NCBI GenBank assembly: GCA_025526995.1 | Contig: JAHLKG010000020.1 | Location: forward strand, 372,001 to 436,000 | Direction of reading: 5' to 3' | Length of the DNA: 64,000 nucleotides | From: Powellomyces hirtus | Lineage: Eukaryota; Chytridiomycota; Chytridiomycetes; Spizellomycetales; Powellomycetaceae | Shown: one piece after another, positions 47,993-59,123 of the stretch | Layout of the letters: every line of letters begins with the position of its first letter | How positions within the stretch are numbered: position 1 is the stretch's first letter | Translations under genes and position numbers: made by a program | The notes under the pieces: model-generated | The model's database searches: none | What the model saw: the letters and a program-made list of their open reading frames with translations, nothing else | What the model was told of the DNA's origin: nothing

Positions 47993-49551
47993 TGTGAGTT
48001 TTGGGCAGGAGGTTTCGCGGGAAGGGGAAGGGGAAGGGGGACGGCGAGAGGACCGGCAGCAGCGAATGCACGTCGACGAGGGCTAGAGAGAGCGAGAGTT
48101 TGAAAGGGTATTTGACTATGTGATAAAGGGGGAAAAAAAAAGAAAGAAAAAAGGCGAGGCGATTGAGGCGACCATTCACAAGGCAGAGGTCATTGTTGCT
48201 GCTGTTGTTGGCAGGACAACACAATCTTCATTAGGTATGACGATATGAAGATATGAGCAGCGAGTAGCCAGTGGGTTGTGGATATCCTATGATAAGAGCA
48301 ATGGGGGATATCTCTTTTGTCTCACAGAAGTTGCACCGTCCACAAAGACCATCTTTCTCATTCCAAGTATCGATAGTAAGTCCACACCATCTTTCTCATT
48401 TCTCACATGTGAAGTTTGAAAAGGAGTTGTTGACAGAGCGTTATCCTGAATCTATCTATCCTGAGTCAACTAGATCTAGTCTGTCCTCGTCCACAACGAC
48501 TGACTTGGAGACAACGAACATGACGGCGCTCGACATGTACGCCTCGTGCGTCCTGCAGTGGGGTCCGTCGCGGCGATTGCAGCAGGTTTGAGGAGGGATC
48601 CAAGCTCCTCGCCGCGGTGAAGCGTGTGGCAATATAGCTTATTACAGACAGCACTATGAATTTTACTGGTCAATGCATACATGTTTGATATGCGAGAAAG
48701 AGAGAACCCACAGCTGGGGGAGTCTGCGTGAGCTGCCTGTTGTCCAAGCCAAGGGCCATTTCAACGCTGTCGACAGCCCAATGCAGATCTAATGGACGTT
48801 TTAAAGCGGCGCGCAGGCAGAAAAAAGCATCATCACCAAAACTGCGCGACGTGCGACCCCCGGCAATTTTCAAGCGCAGCGCGCGAGCAAAACAGAACAT
48901 GATGCGTCACTACCTTATTGCTGAAGGCTTCACGTTTGCAACAGTCGACCGCATGATCGATGGAGATGCTTGTGTTAAGGAGCGGCCTGATTTCTGCCCT
49001 AAGTGAACGTGCGAATGCGAGCAGACCCGTACATCTCGAAACCAATGACATGTCGACCATCGTCCTACGATGGAGTCCCGACTGTTGGCCGGGAACTCCA
49101 ATGTGACCACGCTGCGGCGTCTTGCGGTAGTGACGGAGTCGACACACCACATGGATATGCCACAGATTGAAATTCTGATCTCCAAGTATCTGTTTGCCGT
49201 TCAAGCGAAAGGTTGCACAAAATCTCGAGAAAGTGCCCTTCAAGGCACTTTTTCCCAGATGTATTTACATTAACAGCTTATGTTCAATTCCCTCCAATTT
49301 ACAGTGGCCGTGAACACCATATAAAACACGCAGTTTGTTCGTTCCACGAGAGAGAGGTGAGCTCTTTCGAGCCGCACATATACGGCACGACGGATGTGGT
49401 GGTGCCCGTGTCACCAAGATCGAAAGCATGAAGCTGATTCGTTTGCGCTGGTGACAACGCCGTTTGCCGGACCGTACATCTGCCAGTGAGAAATTGTGTT
49501 AGCACCAACTAGAAAATGCACACGGGTGAGGTAGAAACGGGAGATGCGCTG

Positions 49552-49721
49552 GCCCAGGACAGGTCCACCGGAGTGGGGGTAGCAGGTGCTAGGCGGCGTC
49601 CTGTCCGGACAGTGTGGGCGAACTGCCAAGAGAACTTTATTCCCCAAAAAGAACTCTCGGTGCGATGCGCGAAGCCCCACTGTCCAGGTTGAGCATATGC
49701 CAAGCAATGTCTCAATCCCAC
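49552..49721. repeat. 170-bp direct repeat, copy 1
   Basis: Matches copy 2 (49762-49930) with two substitutions and one single-base deletion. Contains the perfect palindrome CTGTCCGGACAG at 49601-49612. No open frame or terminal inverted repeats. Confidence 0.9.
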
Positions 49722-49761
49722 TAACGTCTGTATGGCTCAACTCAGTCACTGATGGTCACTA

Positions 49762-49930
49762 GCCCAGGACAGGTCCACCGGAGTGGGGGTAGCAGGTGCT
49801 AGGCAGCGTCCTGTCCGGACAGTGTGGGCGAACTGCCAAGAGAACTTTATTCCCCAGAAAGAACTCTCGGTGCGATGCGCGAAGCCCCACTGTCCAGGTT
49901 GAGCATATGCAAGCAATGTCTCAATCCCAC
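49762..49930. repeat. 170-bp direct repeat, copy 2
   Basis: Same orientation as copy 1, separated from it by 40 bp. About 98 percent identical, so the duplication is recent. Confidence 0.9.
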
Positions 49931-50900
49931 GCATATTGCGTCTTTAAGGCTAGTGCCCACGCAAAACTCCTCGCCCGCCACTTATCTTTGTTGTCTTGGC
50001 TGTGAAGCACGCATTCGACTGCGTATGCTGTTGCGTCCTGGGGGGCTCTCGTCTGCCGCGGACGGTAGGATGGAGATCGGTTGAGGACGAGATGGGCGGG
50101 GAGAAGGGCGAAAGATAGATATGCATCCAGATAAAAAGACGCGTGGCTACAGTAGATATTTGCTCCCCAAGGTCACGTGCCCGTCATGTCAGCCAGGCGA
50201 AAGTGCAAAAACTAGGTCACATTGGACTACTTTGGTCCCGAGAACATGCAGCTTGGCAGCCGCACAACGCACAATGTTCGAGTAAGAATTAATATATATT
50301 GATCAGAACACAAAGCCAAAGACACGAAAGATAAAAAAGAGCGGAGGCAACTATGAAGATGTCCAGTCACAACAGATGCAAATGAGGATCGCTGCTAGAC
50401 CGGAAGGCGTTTGACTCCGTCCACACACTAGTGAACAGTGGACAGAAACGAACAAAGCGAAAAGGGTTTGACGCAGTGCTTCGAGCTTGCTTGAAAAAAG
50501 GGTCGGAAAGGCGACACTCGTTTGTTTTCCACGAGAGGAACAGTCGGACGAAGGAACCGAGGAGTTCTCCGAAGCTGGTTTCAGGTAACCAGCTACCCAC
50601 GCAAGTGGGGTGAAGCTCGGAGCGGTGCAACGACTGGCCATCGAGGACAAGAAAGACTGAAGAGATTTGACGTCGGGACACAGGTGGGTGTGCTGGAAAA
50701 TGCGCCAACGGCAGCCCAGCCGCATCCCATACTCCCCAGCCCGAAGGCCGGAAAAGTCGAGACTTGGCTTTCCACCGGGCCTTGGACGAGGCAAGGACCC
50801 TTGCGTGGGAGAAAAGCTCGGCTTGAGAGAGGGTTCCCTACGACGTGCGACCGACGATGGGACGGATTGAGAGGTGAATTGAAATTGGGAGCCGAGCCGT

Positions 50901-51957
50901 TCAAGGTGAAGCGGGATTCGGACAGCCACTCGACTTTAAATGGCGTTTAAGGGCGTCAATGCGAGAGTAGCGTTTACCGCACGAGCACTCGCACTGGTTC
51001 TCGGACCCGTGGGTCGTGGCGGTGTGACGGGCGAGATCATTTTGCTTGAAGAAGCTCTTTGGGCACTCGGTGCAGCCGAAGGGACGAGGACGTTGGGGGT
51101 CGTGAAGCGGAAGATGCGACTTGAGGTTGAAGTGGCGGGTAAAGTGCTTGCCGCAGCCAGGGTGCGGGCAGATGTACTTGGGAGCGCGGCGGCGGGCGGC
51201 AGCGTCCTTGGAAAGGCGCGCGGAAGTCGACCGCGATGTGGGCGGCGGTGAGGCGGTCTCGAATTGAGACAGCGACTCGAGAGAGGGCGACGAGGATAAT
51301 CTCGACTCGGCAGCGGCTTGAAGGAGCGCAGAAAGCTGTTCAAACGATAGCGTCACAGAGTTGGTTGACCGTGTCTGCGCAGACGCGTCGTTGTCAAGTG
51401 AAGGAAAAAGAGCGTCCTGGGCGACGGACGGGAAGAGCGAGTCCGCGTGATCGTACAATGGAAGATCGCCGAAGACAGAGTTCAGCGAGTCTTCGGGAGA
51501 AAAAGTTTGTGCGGGGGTTGTGTCAAAGGCGAGTAGGTCGGCAAAGATCTTGTCAAAGTCAGAGCACGAGTCGGTCGGTGGGGTTTCAAAAAAGTCAAGA
51601 GGGGATTCGGCAGGTGTTGGGTAGATAGAGTTTGGGGGGACAGTAATAGTGGGTTGATATCTGAAGAAAGGAAAAGAAGAGTCAGACACAGCTGTCCAAA
51701 GAGAGTCGATGTCTCGCGAGTGGCGCTTACCCGAGAAATGCTTGATCGTTGTTCAGTTCAGCCTTCAGACCAGAGTCGCCGAGGCGGCCCGAGGCTTGCA
51801 AAGTTGTGGGATGATAATAAAGACCATTTTGGTGAGGAGATGAATCAGGGTAATCAATGCAGTCAAAGAAGTTTGACGCTGAGAAAGAGTCGCCGTGAAC
51901 GGAGTGTGAAGCGCAGGAGGCCAAGTTGAAGAAGTCAGTGGAAGGCGCAAATGTCAT
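50901..51957 (-). CDS. C2H2 zinc-finger transcription factor with three C-terminal fingers
   Basis: Two exons, 51731-51957 and 50901-51660, 328 aa. The N-terminal 230 residues are acidic and Ser/Pro/Phe-rich (DFFNLAS, DFDKIFADLLAFD, LYDHADSLFP), like an activation domain. Three fingers follow at about 232-315: CPHPGCGKHFTRHFNLKSHLPLH, CTECPKSFFKQNDLARHTATTH and a C-terminal variant CSCGKRYSRIDALKRHLKSSGC with Cys in place of the last His. The first ATG after an in-frame stop is at 51957; the frame is open further upstream only without an ATG. Target sites unknown. Confidence 0.9.
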
Positions 51958-52586
51958 AACAGGGTGGAAGTGAAGAGCGGAGGAGGGAAGGGCGGAAGAC
52001 ACGGTTAGGTCTCTCGAAGAAGAAGTCGTGGAGTCGGCGTGAGGTAAAGCTGGCACGATTTTTGACTCGAGCGGCGAGTTGGTTTTTTTTTCTTTGGAAA
52101 TAAGCAAGCGACCGGCGCTGGCGACTAGAGAAACCTGAGTTTGTATTTGAGCTGAGCTGAGGTTCACTTCTTTGGGCAAACTCTCAACGCCCTGTGGTCC
52201 GGCGGGAAGTTTGCTGGTGGAAAGTGAAAGAAAGAAGTCCGAGAAAGCGAGTAGGGCGGGCGCACGGCGGGTGCCTCGTCATATATCCAAGCGACGTCGT
52301 TTAGCAGGGCGCCCGTGCCGTTTTTTTTGTCGTTCAATTTTGTAGGTGTAGGGGCTTAGTTTCACCCGCTCCACAGCCCGCTTGTTGTAGTCATCCACAT
52401 GCGGTCCAATCAGCCCGTCCCGCTTACATCAGCCCCGCGGTTCCACGCTCCCGGTCTCCCTCGATCCAGCTTCGATCCGTAAGCGAGACAATCCACAGGA
52501 CCACCTTCTCACATGTGATGAAGCCATCCATCCCTACAGACTAGATCTAATATGGACCACAACAGACTAGATGCAGTATAGAGCAA
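51958..52586. other. Upstream region of the C2H2 gene
   Basis: About 630 bp. The reading frame of exon 1 stays open to about 52179 without an ATG, so part is probably 5' leader. It ends at the target-site duplication of the MITE. Confidence 0.4.
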
Positions 52587-53209
52587 GGGGATTGTTATTT
52601 CCACCCCCTCTCCGGTTATTTCCACCCCCTCCGGTGTGGCGCAGCACGACACGTGACACGTCGCATTGAAATTTAAATGATTGCGCAGCGCGACACGTGA
52701 CACTTCACTGCGTCGCAATGAAATTTAAATGATATATAAAGACCAGAATCACGAACGGCTTGCCCATTGTGACTTCCTGCCCCAGAAAACACGTTTAAGC
52801 ACACCGTTCGCGATCCTGACCTCCTCCTCACCATGGCTTGCACCTAAAATGGCTTGCATAAATGGCTTCGAGCCTACTACTGCTGGCAAGACTGTCGAAC
52901 CTCAAACCCTTGCCGCAATGGCAGACAAGCAGCCACAAGCCACTAATTGAGCCTAGTCGCGCATGGATGAAAGAGAAAATTAAATATGCACATTAGCTCA
53001 ATGGGCACGCCGTTCGTGATTCTGGTGTTTATATATCATTTAAATTTCATCGCGACATGTCAGGATCGCGAAAGGTGTGCTTAAACGCGTTTTCTGAAGT
53101 CACAATGGCATGCTGTTCGTGATTCTGGTCTTTAAAATTTCTTTGCGACGTGGCGACGTGTCACGTGTCGTGCTGCGCCACACCGGAGGGGGTGGAAATA
53201 ACAATCCCC
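52587..53209. mobile_element. Intact non-autonomous DNA transposon (MITE), hAT-like
   Basis: 623 bp bounded by perfect 8-bp direct duplications TAGAGCAA (52579-52586 and 53210-53217). Terminal inverted repeats start GGGGATTGTTATTTCCACCC and are about 57 bp long, running through GTGTGGCGCAGCACGAC. The left one carries an extra internal 21-bp duplication. Subterminal parts are also inverted copies (ACCAGAATCACGAAC blocks at about 52742, 53011 and 53115), making it foldback-like. There is no transposase. An 8-bp target duplication is typical of the hAT superfamily; the assignment is inference. Confidence 0.85.
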
Positions 53210-53321
53210 TAGAGCAAGTTGGCAATCAAGTTTGGCGGCGCTCGGATGAGAACGACATCAATGGGAAGAAGGTTGCAGGGGAATTACTGCATGAAATTAG
53301 GTATTGTTGTTCTAAGCGTAC

Positions 53322-53687
53322 CTAAGCGTAGTTTGCATCGTCGTCCGAGTCTAGTGACTCCTCCTCCGCGACCCAAGCGAGAATCTTCAAAACTTCTTCG
53401 GGCGACGCTGGCTTCACCCCCGGCAATGGGTTCGCTGCGCGCGACTCTGCGACCTTTTGCAACGTCTGAGCGGTTTTAGCTGGGTGCAGGTCGTGAAAGA
53501 TCAAACTGGCGACAAGCTGCTGGGTGGGTCGATCGGCAGTGTAACCAACAAGCTTCCGCGATGCGAGTGCGCTGCACACGTGGTGGCGGGTTTCTGGCGA
53601 GAGGGTCTTGATGGTTTCGCGCAACGCGGACGAGTCGAGGTACGGGTGGGGCGTGCGGGGTTTGACGGGAAGGTCGGCAACAGACAT
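53322..53687 (-). CDS. Small conserved-looking protein of unknown function
   Basis: Single exon, 121 aa, soluble, no signal peptide or membrane span. It has a proline-rich start (MSVADLPVKPRTPHPYLD), a helical middle (LRETIKTLSPETRHHVCSALASRKLVGY, QQLVASLIFHDL) and an acidic end (EEESLDSDDD). The ATG at 53687 follows a G-rich leader, and the composition is that of a real protein. No family recognised. It is divergent from choline kinase, with 511 bp between. Confidence 0.55.
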   Translation of the reverse strand: MSVADLPVKPRTPHPYLDSSALRETIKTLSPETRHHVCSALASRKLVGYTADRPTQQLVASLIFHDLHPAKTAQTLQKVAESRAANPLPGVKPASPEEVLKILAWVAEEESLDSDDDANYA

Positions 53688-54198
53688 GGTCGTTTGTGTT
53701 GGTGGGGGGCGGAGGAGAGGTTTGTGTTGGTGAGGTTTTTTCAAAGCAGCTACCGAGGCGCACGAAGCTTTGTGTGACCTTTTGTCTCCGTGATGGGTGT
53801 TTTGTGAGGGAATGGGGGCACAGCCACGCACGCCTTCTGATAAGAGACTATTAACCCTCCTCTTCCTCATCATCATCGTCATGTCGATCGCCCAAAGACG
53901 ACATCATCATCCATCCATCCATCCATCCATTCTCTCTCCTTCCCTCTTCTGTTTGTTTGTTTTGTTTGTGTTTTGCTGCGCAGGGCTCAGTCTGAATCTA
54001 GGTCCCCCTCCTGATTCCAGCATCTGGCGCCGCGCCCCTCCAAACATCCTTCTCCCACTCACTCACTGCCCTCCCCCCTCCTGACTTTCCTTCCTTCCCT
54101 CTCTCTCCTTCCATATACTATATATCTATACGGTTAACGCTCAGATAACAACCCCTTCACTGCCAATCCATCCCCCCCCCCCAATACGCTACAGAAAT
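53688..54198. promoter_or_regulatory. Divergent promoter region of choline kinase and the small unknown gene
   Basis: 511 bp, pyrimidine-rich toward the kinase start, with (ATCC)n at about 53908-53931. No specific motif is assigned. Confidence 0.4.
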
Positions 54199-55732
54199 AT
54201 GAGTCGCGCCCACCGTGCTGCTGCTGCTGCTGTCGACACCGAGAAACTACCTCGCCCAGAGACACCCTCTCCGGTTCCCATCCGTATCGATGTACAGCGT
54301 CGCGACCTCCCTCTCGCAACCGCCGCAGAGCCGCTTTCCCCAGCGGCTGAACACCCCCCACCAAACACCCACCAACAACACTCCCACCACCACGACCACA
54401 CCGATAACGACTCGGACGTCTCTGATTTGTCCGACTTGGGTCTCGACGAATCTAAGGCAAAGCTGTTCAGGTTTTTGCAAGACAGTCGAGTCCCCGTATC
54501 CGAAAGTCAAATCAACCCGCACAACAAAGGCGAGAAGCTCCAAACTTCCGTGCTGCAACTCTTGAAGGAACTGATGCCGGAATATTGGGGCTCGGTCGAG
54601 AAAGCGTCTGACGTCAAGCTGGAACGAGTCAGCGGCGCAATGACCAACAGCGTGTACTTTGTCACGGGGCCAGACCATAAGCTGGAAAAAGAGTGTGGAG
54701 AGTCCCACCACAAGGTGCTCTTGCGCATCTACGGATCCGGCGCTGACCAGTTTATCAGCCGTGACCGCGAAATGTTTTGGCTGTGCAAAATGAGCGAAAA
54801 GGGCGTGGCGCCAAAGTTGCTAGGCGCTTTTGCTAACGGGCGATTCGAACAGTTCTGTGAGTAATCATCAGCTGGCATACGAGAATTACATCTCACCCGC
54901 ACAGAACAATGGACTCATCAGCCTTCCCCTCTCTCCTACTCTAATAGTAAACAGCACAACTTTGACAAAGGAGGACTTTCGCGAGCCGTCCACCTCACAG
55001 CAGATCGCTCAGCAGCTGTACAAGCTGCATCAACTGATCCATAGCAGCGATGACGCGGACGAGGTCGAGTCGACAAAAGAATCCGACATATGGAACAAGA
55101 TGCGCCGATGGCAAAAGATGGCCGCCAAAGAAATGGCCAAACTCAAGAAATCTCAGCCCGATCGCTACGCCACCATGAAAACCGCCGTCAGAGACATGAA
55201 AGGCATCAAGGCTGAAATCGCTCAGGTCGAACAACACCTGCACTCCACGGGCTCCCCGCTCGTGTTTGCCCACAACGATGCCCAGTACGGAAATGTCCTG
55301 CGACTCGAAAAGGACAAGTCCCTCATGGTTGTCGACTACGAGTACTCGTCCATCAATTATCGCGGATACGACTTTGCTAACCATTTCTGCGAGTGGGCCG
55401 CGGATTACCATTCTGACACTCCCCACAAGATGCATTTCGATCAGTTCCCCACCCGCGACCAGCAGTTGATCTTTTTTAACGCCTACATTGATGCGGCCAA
55501 CAATGACACTGAGAACAACAAGGACGAGGTGGAAAAGAAACAGGATCGCGAGGAACAGCTCGCGTTCATGTACAAGGAGACCAACAAATTCACCCTGGCG
55601 TCCCATCTCCTCTGGGGTCTGTGGGGTATCATGCAGGCCGGCGAAACGGAAATCGACTTTGATTATGTCGCTTATGCCTGTGAACGATTCAACCAGTACT
55701 GGAAAACAAAGGAAGAGATGCTGAAGCTGTAG
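54199..55732 (+). CDS. Choline/ethanolamine kinase
   Basis: Phosphorylates choline or ethanolamine in the Kennedy pathway of phospholipid synthesis. Two exons, 54199-54856 and 54948-55732, 480 aa. A low-complexity N-terminus (about 1-80) precedes the kinase fold. SGAMTNSVYFV and KVLLRIYG (nucleotide loop and lysine strand), then Brenner-type motif FAHNDAQYGN (328-335) and the choline-kinase motif VVDYEYSSINYRGYDFANHFCEW are complete. LASHLLWGLWGIMQ is the family C-terminal block. The intron join EQFLNSTTLTKEDF matches the family. Choline versus ethanolamine preference cannot be judged. Confidence 0.95.
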
Positions 55733-56104
55733 ACATGCGATCTCAACCTCCTCTTTGGCCCATTCTTCTCCATCATCATCCCCCCACCACACGTCCTTTG
55801 TGTCGAGCGCCATTTCTCCCCTACGCCTTTGAAGTTTCCTATCCTCCTCGCCCTTCCTCCCCTTTACCACACATCTGACACCCACCACTTTGTGATATCA
55901 TGGTTTTGCATTTATTGACTTTTTGTTAATATTTTGTTCTTTGATTTATATAATTATTCGAAATTTTGAAAACGATATGCCCTGTCTCTTTGTTGCGAGA
56001 TTCGTGCTAGTGACTGCACATGTGAATTTGAGGATTGATCAATCTTGCGTGGAATCAGCTAATGAGTACGCTATATCAGTGATCCTCTTTTCAGCCCCTC
56101 ATCC
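55733..56104. other. Interval before tRNA-Met
   Basis: About 370 bp; A/T-rich in its second half, no gene seen. Confidence 0.3.
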
Positions 56105-56177
56105 GCGAGATTGGCTCAGTTGGCAGAGCGTGAGTCTCATAATCTCAAGGTCGGGAGTTCGATCCTCCCATCTCGCA
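56105..56177 (+). tRNA. tRNA-Met, elongator (anticodon CAU)
   Basis: 73 nt, intronless. Acceptor GCGAGAU/AUCUCGC, D-stem GCUC/GAGC, anticodon loop CUCAUAA, T-arm GGGAG UUCGAUC CUCCC. The T-loop UUCGAUC and the acceptor beginning with a G-C pair indicate an elongator rather than an initiator. It lies only 79 bp upstream of the AGGF1-like start codon. Confidence 0.95.
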
Positions 56178-56255
56178 GATCATTTTTATCCTCCCCCACA
56201 GCTTGCCCTCTCTGCTTTTTCTTGTTGCGTGGTCGATTCACCATTTTTGCCATCC

Positions 56256-58694
56256 ATGACGGGTGACTCGACAATGACCGCCAACGGCGCAGACGACTGG
56301 ACCCGCCACCCGTCCGGCAAATACTTTATCAGCAAATCCTCGCCATGGTGCTACAGCGAAACCTCGGGCTACTTTTACTTTGACGCTAGCGGAAGGATGG
56401 TCAAGCAAGGGGAGGACGAGTTGCCAGCGGTGGAAGCGCAGAACGACACTACTACAACAACAGCAACAATAACACCACCCAACAACAGCAGCCCTGCGAC
56501 CGACAACTCGAACGGCGGGAGTACCGTTGAGCGAGCGGGTGAAGGTGGTGTTGCTTGCGAGTCCGCCCGTTCCTCGGCGGTGGGGTCTCTGGAAGACGGG
56601 GAAATTGGCGACGGCGGCGGCGGTGGAGTCGCCAGTCGGCGGGGCTCGGCGGCCACGGAATCGAAAAGCACCGCCATGGATGGGTTTGAACCCATGGACG
56701 ATCCGCGCTACTTTTTCCACCGGGCAACCGGCTACGTCTACGATTCGCACCACGATCGCTACACGTACTGGGATGACCGCATCCAACGCTACCTACCGGT
56801 GCCTGACCCGCGCACTGGGGGCATCGACAATAACCACAACAACCACGTTTACGCTGCGCCCGAAAGCAACGCCTCGATGAAACTCGTGGTGGTGGAGTCA
56901 AAGCTGCTGGAGCCGGGTGCGGTGGTGCTGGTGGATGCGTCTGGGTTGACGGTTGGGAGAGATACGAACCATGAGCGGCGGCTGGTGTTGAAGGAGATGA
57001 CGGTGAGCAGGAGTCACTGTACCATTTTCGTGGATAGAGTTGTGGAACGGGTCGTCGAGGACAGAGTCGAGGACAGAGTCGAGGACAGAGTCGAGGAGGA
57101 ACAGCACGAAGAAAAGGACCAGCGGCAGGAGAGTGAGAAGATGGCAAAAGTGGAGCCAGCTGGAAACGTAAGATGACGACGCCATTGTGGACGCAAACGT
57201 CTCGTTTTGTCTGCTGACTGGGTAATTCGTTTACCGTTCGTGCGTGCATAGGCGGATTTCAACCAGGCGTTGGAGCGCGCAAAGGCCATTGCCGCACGCT
57301 TAATGTCGAACGATCAGATACGCGGTAAAGTATTCAATATGATTTCAACTGGAAGAGAGGATATGCTGAGTCCTGCAAAGGAGGTGTGGGGTGCTCAGTT
57401 TTGTTCCTGCTTCTATACTTATTCTCTCTTCCCCCATTCGCAGACCCACCACTCACCACAGACCATCAGCCGGCTGATACCAAGCGGTTGTATTCGGAGC
57501 GAGATGACATTCGATACGCTACTGCGGACCCCACACCCAAGCGCGCGCGCATCACCAGCAACAAGGAGCACCGCGCTGTACACCGAGCCATGGACTGCTT
57601 CTTTGTGACGGACGGCGGATCGACGCACGGAACGTACGTCAACGGTACGAGGTTGAGCGAACCGAAGGTAAAACAACAGCATCACCACGGTCTAGCTGCT
57701 GCTGCTGCGGCATAAGGCGCAGATTCCGGTCTTTTTCTATGGCGCGCGAAAACACCCAGAAGAGTTATTTTTTCTATTTGGAGAGAGGAAACATCACACA
57801 TAAAAGCAATCTTTGCCGAATGTCCTCACCAATATAAACCCCCCCACAACCCCTTAATCACAGATGAGCAGCCAACCCAAGCGCCTCGAGCATGGCGACA
57901 CGCTCATGATCGGGTCTACGAAACTGACGGCGCACATCCACGCATCGTGGGGCTGCGACGCCTGCCGCGTCACGGGCACCAACGTCGTCAGCACCGAGCC
58001 GCAACCACACCCCAGAGAACCCGCCAAACCGAAACTGGACAAGGTGGTGGTGAGCGCCGGACCGGCTAAGAGCAAATCAAAGGCGTCGCTGGAAGCCATC
58101 CGGAAACAAGAGTTGAGACGGCTGCGACGGGAGGCGCTGGGTGAGGATGGTGGTGATGCGCGTGACGAGGACGAGGACCAAAACCAGCACCCACGACGAA
58201 CACATCATGAGCAGCAGGGACCGCAGCACGCCCAACGTCCCAGACGAAACAACCCGAGACACCAGCAAACGCAGTACGTGGACCGTGCCGCCATGCGGCG
58301 CCAGATGCACGGGCTGGACACGAGCGTAGTGCCCGACACCCGAACCCACCCCGACCCCCACAACACCAGCTCCACCCCCTACCCACCACCCACCCCCCAC
58401 CACCCCCCATCCCTCGATACACCCCTCACGCACGCCGAACCCACGAACGTTGGCTCCCGCATGCTGCAGAAGATGGGCTGGACGGCGGGCCAGGGTCTCG
58501 GCGCCACGGGCCACGGGCGCGTGGAACCGGTTGCGGTCGCGACGCGACATGGCCGTCTGGGATTGGGAATGGAGGATGGACCAGGGAATACTGCTGGTGC
58601 TGGTGGTGCGGGTCCCGGTGGACGGAGAGAGACTTTGAAAGAGGCGACGGTCCGACGCGCTAGGGAACGGTTTAGTGCCATGATGGAGGATTAG
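56256..58694 (+). CDS. AGGF1-like protein with OCRE-type repeat, FHA and G-patch domains
   Basis: Four exons, 56256-57167, 57252-57324, 57444-57667 and 57864-58694, 679 aa. An aromatic OCRE-like block (SSPWCYSETSGYFYFDASG; GYVYDSHHDRYTYWDD) comes first. The FHA domain starts GLTVGRDTNHERR, MTVSRSHCTIF and resumes FFVTDGGSTHGTYVNGTRLSEPK, LEHGDTLMIGSTKLTAHIH, as in AGGF1 (LEHGDEVKIGETVLSFHIH). The AGGF1 motif GCDACRV follows. A G-patch lies near the end (GSRMLQKMGWTAGQGLGATGHG). G-patch proteins of this type act with spliceosomal helicases; a role in pre-mRNA splicing is inferred. About 130 residues, including VEDRVEDRVEDRVEEE repeats, interrupt the FHA fold. Confidence 0.92.
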
Positions 58695-59123
58695 GAAAAT
58701 ATTCACACACAATGTGGTCGTGGAATAGAATGCGTAACGTAAACCCGCCATCCTTTATTGCGAAGTAGAGTGATCTGTGTGTGCTTTTTTTCCCTTTTTT
58801 TTTTTTTGCTTTGGTGAGGGTTGTGAGTTTGGGAACGTTGGCGCGGTAGGATCTCTCGGTGATATTCGACAGACGGCAACGCAACGCAACGCAACGCAGA
58901 GCAACAGAAACGGAACACGGAACCATACAAATAGCGGGAAGAGAGTAACCAAATCAAGAAAATTGAAGAAAATCGCACAACAAGACAAAAGCGGGGAATA
59001 CAAAAAAGGAAAATGGAGGGGGTTGTTATGTACAAGAGCAGAACAAGAATCCAACAACCGGGGGAAAAACGGCAACACGAATACCGTGTTTTTCTGTTTT
59101 TTATCTCGGGTTTTGTCCGTTTC

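Larger units (their letters stand above)
47993..50900. other. Gene-poor stretch
   Basis: About 2.9 kb without a gene I can support, apart from the 170-bp direct repeat at 49552-49930. Around 48896-49003 (+) a frame reads FTFATVDRMIDGDACVKERPDF, which looks like a broken protein fragment but stops at once. Confidence 0.4.

Noticed and set aside
49552..49930. CRISPR-like array
   Set aside because: Only two long copies with one 40-bp spacer in eukaryotic DNA; a simple duplication.
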